Source of the DNA: Myxococcales bacterium
Lineage (GTDB): Bacteria > Myxococcota > Polyangia > Polyangiales > Polyangiaceae
DNA length: 5,158 bases
Assembly: GCA_020430865.1 (NCBI GenBank)
Contig: JAGQIY010000592.1
Location: 1 to 5,158, forward strand
Direction of reading: 5' to 3'
Made by a program: the position numbers and the translations under genes. Positions 1 to 5,158 of the stretch are shown here, piece after piece (within the stretch, counting starts at the first letter, position 1; every line of letters begins with the position of its first letter). The notes beneath the pieces are model-generated. The model saw nothing but the letters and a program-made list of their open reading frames with translations, had not been told where the DNA came from and did not search any database.

Positions 1-7
1 GAAAGAC

Positions 8-1615
8 TCAGTTGGCCGCAGGGGATGCTGGTTCCGGGCGACCTGCGAGGGCGCCCCAGCGACCGATCGCGTCGAGAGCGAAGCCGCTCGCGCGTGTGGA
101 GACCACCGCGACCTGGTCTTCGTGCCATAGCGGGAGCACTGGCAGATCCTTCGCCATCCGACGTGCGATCTCGAGGTACAAGCCGGCGCGCTCGTCCCGC
201 GAGTTCGACGCGCTGGCGCGATCGAGCCAGGTGCCGACTTCAGAGCTGCGATAGCGCGCTCGGTTCTTGCCCTCACCCCCTTCTCCTGGAATTCCATGCG
301 GATTAAAAAACCAGTTGAGGATATTGGGCTCCGTGAGTTCTGGCATTTGCAGGATCGCGAGCTCGAAGTCGCCCGAATCCAGGCGCTTGAGCAGCACGCC
401 GAGATCCAACGCGACCACTCGTACCTTTGCCCCTGCATCCTCTAGCATCTGGGCGATTGCTCTGGCGATGGTCAGCCGTGCGCGGTCGGTGCTCGTCGTG
501 AGGGTGATGGGTGGCGCTGCGCTCAGCGTAGGCTTCGCCGTCTCGAGATCGTAGGGAATTGGCTTCGCCTCAGGGTCAGCAGACCAATGTCCACGAGGAA
601 ACAGACCGCTCGCCACCTCTGCTTTCCCTGCCAGCAACGAGTCGACGAGTAGCTGGCGATCGATGGCGCTGGCTATGGCTTTGCGAAACCCGCGGTCGTT
701 GGTCGGCGGGCGGTCGTTCTGGAACAACATGTAGGTCACGTTGGCTCCGGAGCGCGACCGCACCTGGAGGTCGGGGCGCTTGGCCAGGGCTGGCAGGATG
801 GTCGCGGAGATGGCGTTGGGAGCGATGTCGGCGCTCCCGGCCATCAAGCGCAGGGCGCGGGCGTTCTCGTCTCTTACCGTGCGGATCACCAGATGGGACG
901 CCGGATCGGTCACTGCGGCCCCCTCCCCGGGTTCTGGGGGTGAGGGAGCACGCTCGACGAGACCGAGCGCAGCCGCCTGTCCCGGAACGGCTCTTAGGTC
1001 GACCTCGCCCCAGTCGAAGTGGGCGATGGAGTAGGGGCCGAGGCCATCCAGAGCTCCCGTCGTGCGCTGGTCGCTCGCCGCCTGGTCCGCGCGCAAGATG
1101 GGGACCTCCAGGTCCGAGAGCAGCGTGGCACGGGGATTGGCCAGCGTGAGCTCCAGGCGGCTCTCACCCAGGTCCAAGCAGGCACCGATGGACTCGGCGA
1201 CGACGCGATGAGGGCTACCAAGGCGCTCGTCTGCGAGCGCCTTCAACGTCGCGCACACGTCGCTGACCTCGAGAGGTTTACCACTGTGGAATTTCAGGCC
1301 AGGTCTGAGCTCCACGTCAAGGTGGCGGGAGTCTCTCCAGCTCCAGCCCTTGGCCACCAGCGGAACCGGTTCCAGGGTATCTGGATCGAGGCCTGCGAGT
1401 CCCGCGTGCACGAGACGCGTGACCTTGATGTCCAGGGCGCGAGTGGTGAAACGCGGATCGAGAGAGCTGAATTCCGTGGGCACGACGATCTCCAGTGCCC
1501 GCTGTTCAGGCGCTTCGGAGGTCGTCTCGCTGGGAGTGCATGCGCTGAGTGATGCCAACAGCAACGGCAACGTCAGGCGACGCGCAATGTGTTCCAGAGC
1601 GGCTCCCCACGTCAC
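8..1615 (-). CDS. ABC transporter substrate-binding lipoprotein, family 5 (oligopeptide/dipeptide type)
   Basis: Predicted periplasmic, membrane-anchored receptor that binds a peptide (or another solute handled by this family) and passes it to an ABC permease. The 535-residue product starts with Arg12-Arg13, a Leu-rich stretch and the lipobox L23-S-A-C26, so Cys26 should be the lipidated first residue of the mature protein. Family 5 (SBP_bac_5, DppA/OppA-like) hallmarks follow in order: SSLDPRFTT near 50-58, LVAKGWSW near 87-93, LRPGLKFHSGKPLEVSDV at 103-120, GLGPY at 191-195, and FRKAIASAIDRQLLVDSLLAG at 310-330. The length is normal for the family. The start is GTG at 1613-1615; an in-frame TGA lies just upstream, so no earlier start exists. 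No Shine-Dalgarno precedes it. A GGGGAG lies 5 bases before the Leu7 CTG codon (1595-1597), a less likely alternative. Residues about 208-240 look longer and more Pro/Gly-rich than usual. No permease or ATPase gene is visible, so the substrate is unknown. Confidence 0.93.
   Translation of the reverse strand: MTWGAALEHIARRLTLPLLLASLSACTPSETTSEAPEQRALEIVVPTEFSSLDPRFTTRALDIKVTRLVHAGLAGLDPDTLEPVPLVAKGWSWRDSRHLDVELRPGLKFHSGKPLEVSDVCATLKALADERLGSPHRVVAESIGACLDLGESRLELTLANPRATLLSDLEVPILRADQAASDQRTTGALDGLGPYSIAHFDWGEVDLRAVPGQAAALGLVERAPSPPEPGEGAAVTDPASHLVIRTVRDENARALRLMAGSADIAPNAISATILPALAKRPDLQVRSRSGANVTYMLFQNDRPPTNDRGFRKAIASAIDRQLLVDSLLAGKAEVASGLFPRGHWSADPEAKPIPYDLETAKPTLSAAPPITLTTSTDRARLTIARAIAQMLEDAGAKVRVVALDLGVLLKRLDSGDFELAILQMPELTEPNILNWFFNPHGIPGEGGEGKNRARYRSSEVGTWLDRASASNSRDERAGLYLEIARRMAKDLPVLPLWHEDQVAVVSTRASGFALDAIGRWGALAGRPEPASPAAN
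270..280 (+). repeat. CCCTCACCCCC motif, copy 1 (inside the binding-protein gene)
   Basis: This 11-base word occurs here on the plus strand and again, identically, on the minus strand at 936-946. Read in the minus-strand gene it contributes to the Gly/Glu-rich loop GEGGEG (residues 444-449). Words of this type are common cores of dispersed repeats in GC-rich genomes. Two copies in one gene could still be chance in C/G-rich sequence. Confidence 0.35.
918..949. repeat. Imperfect inverted repeat, REP-like, in frame within the binding-protein gene
   Basis: Arms 918-928 and 939-949 are complementary at 9 of 11 positions around a 10-base, G-rich loop, and the right arm includes the complement of CCCTCACCCCC (936-946). 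The gene reads through it as the Pro/Glu/Gly-rich stretch APSPPEPGEGA (residues 223-233). That stretch sits between the GLGPY segment and the IRTVRDENARALRLMAGSADIA segment, where family 5 proteins usually have a short 'NPxYWxGxP' connection. It looks like a small repeat element absorbed into a surface loop. No flanking target duplication was found. Confidence 0.4.
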
Positions 1616-1648
1616 CCGTTCGCCGTATCAGATGCTAGAACCTGGCGC
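1616..1648. promoter_or_regulatory. 33-bp spacer between divergent starts (probable overlapping promoters)
   Basis: The binding-protein gene (GTG at 1615, leftward) and dacB (ATG at 1649, rightward) start only 33 bases apart, so promoter elements for each must lie partly inside the other's coding sequence. I see no convincing -35/-10 pair on either strand and no strong Shine-Dalgarno for either gene. The dacB start overlaps an 8-bp palindrome, CGCATGCG (1646-1653). The call rests on gene orientation, not on a recognised promoter motif. Confidence 0.35.
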
Positions 1649-3193
1649 ATGCGTAATCGAGACGCGTGGCTGACGACGGCGGTGCTGGTCGCATCTATGG
1701 GCGCAGCGCTGCTGCGGACGCAGGATCCGGCACCCGAGGTGGTCGCCGAGCAGTCCGATCCGGCCGCCGCCAGTTTGAGCGCGCGCATCGACGAGCTGAG
1801 GAGCTGGGTGAAGGAAGGCAAGGGCAAGCTCAGCCTTCGTGTGCTCGACGTGGAGACGGGGCAGCGTGTCGCGGGCGTGGATGACGAACTGGCGCTGAAC
1901 CCCGCGTCGAACATGAAGGTGGTCACGGCCGCAGCGGCGCTCGAGCTGCTCGGGCCCGACTTCAGCTTCCGCACGGGAGTGTATGGCGACCTGAATGACA
2001 CGCACTCCTCCTCACTCGTGCTGCGAGGGGACGGTGATCCATCGTTCGGTATGGGCGATGTCTGGCGCCTGGCCTCGGCGCTGGTGCAGAGCGGCTTGCG
2101 TCAGGTCGATGGCGACGTCCTCGTCGATCAGAGCCGGTTCGACGGTCAGTACGTGCCGCCGGCGTTCGACCAGCAACCGAACGAGTGGGCCTACTTCCGC
2201 GCGCCGGTGAGCGCGGTGGCGCTCGACGAGAACACCGTCACACTCAACGTCGTGCCGACGGCGCCTGGCAAGCCTGCGCGCATCTGGTTCGATCCTCCTG
2301 GCTTCGTCAACGTCAGCGGTCACGTGCGGAGCGATGAGCAGGGCAAGGGGCAGAGCATTCAGCTGCGCCTTGCGCCGGACGGAAACAAGCTGCGCGCCGA
2401 CCTGGACGGCCACATCGCGGATGGCTTGCCCCGTCAGCGCTTCAGCAAGCGCGTCGACGATCCGACGCTGCTGGCAGGGTTCGCCTTGGCGCACGCGCTG
2501 GAGAGCCTTGGCGTGGAGATCAAGGGGAAGGTCAAGCCGGGGGGCTCGGGCGAGAAACGTGAGCTCGTCCATGTGTCCTCGGCGCCGCTCAACGTGCTCG
2601 TTCAACGCCTCGGCAAGGACAGCGATAATTTCTACGCAGAAATGGTGTTCAAGGCGATCGCGGCTCACGCCAACCCAGGAGAGCCGTCGACGTTCAAGCA
2701 GGCCGCCGTGCAGGTCTCCGAGTGGCTGGCTCAGGTCACCCCCGAGGGCTCACGGACCGCTCCGGCGCCCAGCGGCTCTGCGGCTCTAGGCGGCTCTGCG
2801 GCTCCCGCCATGAGCGGGCAGTCCGCGGATGTCATCCTCAACGGCTCGGGGTTGTTCGACGCAAACCGTCTCAGCGCGGCCACCCTGACCCGCGTGCTGA
2901 GTCATGCTTACAGAGATCCTCGGTTGTCCGCGGAGTTCGTCGCCCAGCTCTCGATTGGCGGTGTCGACGGTACGCTGCGCTCACGCTTGCGCAACCACCG
3001 CAAGCGCCGGGTGGTGCGCGCCAAGACGGGGACTCTCGCGCGAGTCGTCGCCTTGAGCGGCTTCGTGCTGCGGGACGGCAAGGAGCCATACGCCTTCAGC
3101 ATCCTGGTCAACGGCATTGCGGATCACGCGGGCGTGCGCCGCCGCATGGATCGCGTGGTTGACGCGCTGGTGTCGCTCAGCGAGCAGAAGTAG
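1649..3193 (+). CDS. dacB: D-alanyl-D-alanine carboxypeptidase/endopeptidase, PBP4 family (peptidase S13)
   Basis: Predicted periplasmic serine enzyme that trims the terminal D-Ala from peptidoglycan stem peptides and/or cuts D-Ala-mDAP cross-links during wall remodelling. All three penicillin-binding motifs are present: SxxK as S87-N-M-K90 (nucleophile Ser87, base Lys90), SxN as S325-D-N327, and KTG as K459-T-G461. Other S13 signatures are RGDGDPS at 126-132 and NGSGLFDANRLSA at 398-410. The long insert between SxxK and SxN is typical of PBP4. The N-terminus (Arg2, Arg4, then hydrophobic residues 6-22) is a signal peptide or anchor with no lipobox. I chose ATG 1649 (514 aa) because the signal sequence begins there. 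A GTG at 1589 would add 20 hydrophilic residues and overlap the divergent gene. Upstream Shine-Dalgarno is weak. An Ala/Gly/Ser/Pro linker with a repeat (about 370-391) separates the SxN and KTG regions. The MATE gene follows after 104 bp. Confidence 0.95.
   Translation: MRNRDAWLTTAVLVASMGAALLRTQDPAPEVVAEQSDPAAASLSARIDELRSWVKEGKGKLSLRVLDVETGQRVAGVDDELALNPASNMKVVTAAAALELLGPDFSFRTGVYGDLNDTHSSSLVLRGDGDPSFGMGDVWRLASALVQSGLRQVDGDVLVDQSRFDGQYVPPAFDQQPNEWAYFRAPVSAVALDENTVTLNVVPTAPGKPARIWFDPPGFVNVSGHVRSDEQGKGQSIQLRLAPDGNKLRADLDGHIADGLPRQRFSKRVDDPTLLAGFALAHALESLGVEIKGKVKPGGSGEKRELVHVSSAPLNVLVQRLGKDSDNFYAEMVFKAIAAHANPGEPSTFKQAAVQVSEWLAQVTPEGSRTAPAPSGSAALGGSAAPAMSGQSADVILNGSGLFDANRLSAATLTRVLSHAYRDPRLSAEFVAQLSIGGVDGTLRSRLRNHRKRRVVRAKTGTLARVVALSGFVLRDGKEPYAFSILVNGIADHAGVRRRMDRVVDALVSLSEQK
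2773..2808 (+). repeat. In-frame 18-bp tandem repeat in the dacB linker
   Basis: Two copies of an 18-base unit lie back to back (2773-2790 and 2791-2808). Their first 14 bases, CGGCTCTGCGGCTC, are identical, and each contains two CGGCTCtg-like sub-units. The period is six codons, so the protein repeats GSAALG then GSAAPA (about residues 376-387) without a frame change. It probably arose by slippage in a tolerant linker; copy number may vary between strains. Confidence 0.7.
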
Positions 3194-3200
3194 CGCCGCG

Positions 3201-3225
3201 CGCTGTCTTCCGCTGTCTTCCGCTG
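3201..3225. repeat. Perfect 10-bp tandem duplication downstream of dacB
   Basis: CGCTGTCTTC occurs twice in a row (3201-3210, 3211-3220), followed by the first five bases of a third copy (CGCTG). It starts 7 bases after the dacB stop codon, in the 104-bp spacer before the MATE gene. It does not fold into an obvious hairpin and has no T-tract, so I do not call it a terminator. Confidence 0.75.
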
Positions 3226-3257
3226 GGTTTTGCGACTGTCCCGACCCCGATAGCGAT

Positions 3258-3270
3258 CTCGCATTGCGAG
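3258..3270. promoter_or_regulatory. 13-bp palindrome upstream of the MATE gene (possible operator)
   Basis: CTCGCATTGCGAG is a perfect inverted repeat of 6 bases around a central T. It ends 27 bases before the MATE start codon, a plausible place for a regulator to bind, and MATE genes are often controlled by a local repressor. No regulator gene is in view and palindromes this short arise by chance, so support is weak. Confidence 0.2.
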
Positions 3271-3297
3271 CAGGCCGGCGCGACACTACGAACGCTG

Positions 3298-4755
3298 GTG
3301 TTGTCCGCCTCATCCCCCACGCCAGAGACCGCGTCGGTCGACGAGACCGGTGCTGGCGCCTCCCGAGAGCCCACCGCTACCCCGACCGCTTCGAAGCGCG
3401 ATCTCACTCAGGGGCCAGTTGGTCCGACGTTGACGCGCCTTGCGATCCCCATGGCGCTCGGCATCGGAGCGGTCATCCTGTTCGGCGTCGTGGACACCGT
3501 CTACGTGGGGCAGCTCGGACCCGAGCCGTTGGCGGCGATGAGCTTCACGTTTCCCATCGTCTTCACCGTGATGAGCCTGTCCATGGGTATGGGTATCGGC
3601 GTGATGTCGGTGATCTCCCGCGCGATCGGCGAGGGGGACGAGCAGAAGGTCACGCGCCTCGCGACCCACGGTCTGATGCTGGCGTTCTTGATCGTGATCG
3701 CCGTCGCCGCGCTCGGCCTGTTGACACTCGAACCGTTGTTCACGGCCCTTGGTGCAGGTCCCGAGCTGATGCCCATGATCAAGGCCTACATGGTGCCCTG
3801 GTACCTGGGCGTGGGCCTCCTGGTCGTGCCCATGGTGGGCAACAGCTGCATCCGTGCGACCGGTGACACCAAGACGCCAGGCTTGATCATGATGCTCGCT
3901 GGGGGGCTCAACGTGATCCTCGATCCGCTGATGATCTTCGGCATCGGACCGTTCCCGCGCCTGGAGCTGCAGGGGGCGGCGCTGGCGACAGTGATTTCCT
4001 GGGTCGTCACCTTCGTCGCAGCCTTCTGGATCCTGACCCGGCGCGAAAAGATGCTGTCCGCGAAGTACCTGAAGCCGGCGGGCGTCCTCGGCTCGTGGAA
4101 GCACATCCTGAGCATTGGACTCCCTGCAGCCGCCACCAACATGCTGGTGCCCATCGCCGCTGCCGTGCTGACCCGCATCGCCTCGCGGTTCGGGCACAAC
4201 GCGGTGGCGGCGTATGGCGTCGGCACCCGGGTCGAGTCGTTCTCGATGATCGGAATCATCGCCATCAGCGCTTCGGCCACACCGTTCGCTGGGCAGAACT
4301 TCGGAGCGCGCAAGAGCGAACGTATCCGCGAGGCACTAAAGTTCGGCTCGAAGGCGTGTCTGGTTTGGGGGTTAGGGGTTGCGCTGGTGCTCGGTCTGGC
4401 GGCCCCGTTCATCGCCGGCTGGTTCAGCGGCGAGGGCGACGTGGTGACACCCGCCGCGTGGTACATGCGCCTCGTGCCCGTGAGCTACGGCGCCTACGGG
4501 CTCTCGGTGTTCGCGGTCAGCGTCTTCAACGGCATCAACCGACCCTTGAACGCGGGGCTCGTGATCGTCGTGCGGCTGTTCGTGCTGGCGGTACCTCTGG
4601 CGTTGCTTGGCGCCGCTGTTCAGGGCCTTTACGGCATGTTCCTCGGAGTCACCATCGCCAACCTGGTGATCGGAGTGCTGGCGCTGGCTCTGGTGCGTGC
4701 CCAGGTTCGCAAGCTGGACCACCAGTTCTCTCTCACCCCCCAACGATCCGTCTAG
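3298..4755 (+). CDS. MATE family efflux transporter (NorM/DinF-type multidrug antiporter)
   Basis: Predicted inner-membrane antiporter that exports drugs, cationic compounds or metabolites in exchange for Na+ or H+. The 485-residue product has about 12 hydrophobic segments in two six-helix halves, near 46-70, 82-106, 122-144, 162-183, 194-217, 224-247, 268-291, 302-330, 350-374, 386-410, 420-440 and 443-468. MATE signatures are VDTVYVGQLG (65-74, with helix-1 Asp66 at a position tied to cation coupling in NorM proteins), IRATGDTKTP (185-194), LNVILDPLMIFG (204-215), AAYGVGTRVESF (304-315) and PFAGQNFGA (329-337). The start is GTG 3298, with TTG 3301 as a close alternative; the next Met is residue 52 inside helix 1, so a hydrophilic, Thr/Ala/Pro-rich head of about 43 residues is unavoidable. 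No Shine-Dalgarno is evident. It may be read from the dacB transcript. Substrate cannot be told from sequence. Confidence 0.95.
   Translation: MLSASSPTPETASVDETGAGASREPTATPTASKRDLTQGPVGPTLTRLAIPMALGIGAVILFGVVDTVYVGQLGPEPLAAMSFTFPIVFTVMSLSMGMGIGVMSVISRAIGEGDEQKVTRLATHGLMLAFLIVIAVAALGLLTLEPLFTALGAGPELMPMIKAYMVPWYLGVGLLVVPMVGNSCIRATGDTKTPGLIMMLAGGLNVILDPLMIFGIGPFPRLELQGAALATVISWVVTFVAAFWILTRREKMLSAKYLKPAGVLGSWKHILSIGLPAAATNMLVPIAAAVLTRIASRFGHNAVAAYGVGTRVESFSMIGIIAISASATPFAGQNFGARKSERIREALKFGSKACLVWGLGVALVLGLAAPFIAGWFSGEGDVVTPAAWYMRLVPVSYGAYGLSVFAVSVFNGINRPLNAGLVIVVRLFVLAVPLALLGAAVQGLYGMFLGVTIANLVIGVLALALVRAQVRKLDHQFSLTPQRSV
4731..4740 (+). repeat. CTCACCCCC-type motif at the MATE C-terminus
   Basis: TCTCACCCCC shares the last nine bases of the CCCTCACCCCC word found at 270-280 and 936-946. 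It encodes part of the C-terminal tail SLTPQRSV after the last membrane helix. The match is short and could be coincidence. Confidence 0.2.
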
Positions 4756-4831
4756 CAGCGCACTACGACACGACGCCACAGCCCGAGGAAGACCCCGTCG
4801 GCTTGCAGTCGTCGCGACACCAGGTAACAAA

Positions 4832-4865
4832 CGCGGAGAGCCCGACCTAAGCCGGGCTCTCTGCG
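4832..4865 (-). terminator. Probable intrinsic terminator of the oxidase subunit IV gene (possibly bidirectional)
   Basis: Arms 4836-4844 (GAGAGCCCG) and 4853-4861 (CGGGCTCTC) pair perfectly across an 8-base loop. The stem extends to 4832 and 4865 with one imperfect pair (G-U on plus, C-A on minus). Read leftward, it begins 19 bases after the oxidase gene's stop codon and is followed at once by TTTGTT, as expected of an intrinsic terminator. Read rightward, it lies 76 bases past the MATE stop but lacks a T-tract, so termination of the MATE transcript there is less certain. Confidence 0.7.
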
Positions 4866-4884
4866 CTGCCGCGTGGTGCGCGAC

Positions 4885-5158
4885 TTACTGCGCCTTGGCG
4901 TCGTCGTAGGCGTTGATGTTCTGCTGGTACTCCCCGCGGTCGTTGACGGTGAGCCCTACGAACAACGCGAGGAACAGGAACGAGCCGAGGAAGATCAGGA
5001 CGTTGAAGCGCTTGTCCCACCAGAGATGCATGAAGAACAGCATGACCAGGGATGCCTTGATGGTGGCGATCACCATCGCGACGACCAGGTTCACGGTGTA
5101 GCCCATGTCGAAGTGAGTGACACTGACCGTGAGAACGGTCAGCACCATCAGCGCCGCC
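4885..5158 (-). CDS. Cytochrome c oxidase subunit IV (caa3/aa3-type, prokaryotic COX4 family), 5'-truncated by the window edge
   Basis: Small integral-membrane accessory subunit of a haem-copper cytochrome c oxidase, the terminal enzyme of aerobic respiration. Visible residues form three hydrophobic segments: the end of helix 1 (AALMVLTVLTVSVTHF), helix 2 with the family signature NLVVAMVIATIKASLVMLFFMHLWWDKRFN, and helix 3 (LIFLGSFLFLALFVGLTV), then a polar tail ending in TAA (4885-4887). The signature matches bacterial subunit IV (PF03626-type; names used include ctaF, coxD and caaD). An ATG lies at 5146-5148, but the frame stays open to the edge (Ala-Ala-Leu before it) and that Met falls inside helix 1. 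I therefore treat it as internal, with perhaps 15-30 N-terminal residues missing. It converges on the MATE gene. As the last gene before a terminator it is probably the 3' end of an oxidase operon outside the window. Confidence 0.9.
   Translation of the reverse strand, partial: AALMVLTVLTVSVTHFDMGYTVNLVVAMVIATIKASLVMLFFMHLWWDKRFNVLIFLGSFLFLALFVGLTVNDRGEYQQNINAYDDAKAQ

Noticed and set aside
303..312. A6/T6 homopolymer in the binding-protein gene as a programmed frameshift site
   Set aside because: On the coding strand the frame is TGG TTT TTT AAT, which does not match the X XXY YYZ phase needed for -1 slippage, and the protein continues normally through it.
1019..1552. Plus-strand open frame (177 codons) opposite the binding-protein gene
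   Set aside because: No motif or credible ribosome site, and it lies over conserved family 5 segments encoded on the other strand.
2012..2668. Minus-strand open frame (218 codons) opposite dacB
   Set aside because: Arg/His/Ala-rich low-complexity translation with no recognisable motif, lying across the intact catalytic-motif gene.
3194..3297. Terminator between dacB and the MATE gene
   Set aside because: No stable GC hairpin followed by a T-tract; the only palindrome (3258-3270) is short and is followed by GC-rich sequence.
3310..4197. Long minus-strand open frame (295 codons) opposite the MATE gene
   Set aside because: It is rich in His, Gln, Arg, Asp and Gly, with no domain or hydrophobic core, and is antisense to a well-supported transporter. 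This is typical of shadow frames in GC-rich DNA.
5146..5148. ATG as the true start of the oxidase subunit IV gene
   Set aside because: The frame is open upstream to the window edge, and this Met falls inside the first membrane helix of the family, so it is more likely an internal residue.
1..5158. Undescribed defence system, mobile element, CRISPR array or RNA gene
   Set aside because: The window is filled by four ordinary gene families. I saw no transposase, terminal repeats, regularly spaced repeats, or tRNA/rRNA-like sequence.

Overview
The window is GC-rich bacterial chromosome and almost fully coding. It holds three complete protein genes and the 3' part of a fourth. The organism is probably a Gram-negative, aerobic bacterium: it has a lipoprotein-type solute-binding protein, a PBP4-type periplasmic peptidase and an aa3/caa3-type oxidase subunit. 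High G+C, non-ATG starts, Ala/Pro/Ser-rich linkers and dispersed CCCTCACCCCC-type repeats would fit a myxobacterium-like lineage (Myxococcota/Polyangia). That placement is inference only; no phylogenetic marker is present.

Layout: (1) 8-1615, minus strand: lipoprotein solute-binding protein of the family 5 (oligopeptide/dipeptide) ABC transporters. (2) 1616-1648: a very short spacer between divergent start codons. (3) 1649-3193, plus strand: D-alanyl-D-alanine carboxypeptidase/endopeptidase of the PBP4 (DacB, peptidase S13) family, with all three penicillin-binding motifs. (4) 3194-3297: spacer with a perfect 10-bp tandem duplication and a small palindrome. (5) 3298-4755, plus strand: 12-helix MATE-family efflux transporter. 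(6) 4756-4884: convergent spacer with a strong hairpin, probably the terminator of the next gene and perhaps shared. (7) 4885 to the window edge, minus strand: subunit IV of a cytochrome c oxidase, cut at its 5' end by the window boundary.

How the genes relate: the binding protein and the PBP4 enzyme diverge from one short region and could both deal with peptides in the periplasm (wall peptides released by one, captured by the other), but no permease gene is in view to support this. dacB and the MATE gene are co-directional and 104 bp apart, so they may share a transcript. The oxidase subunit belongs to a separate respiratory locus that continues to the right. I found no RNA gene, insertion sequence, CRISPR array or clearly new system. 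The most unusual signals are small repeat-like sequences read in frame inside loops, linkers and tails of the proteins.
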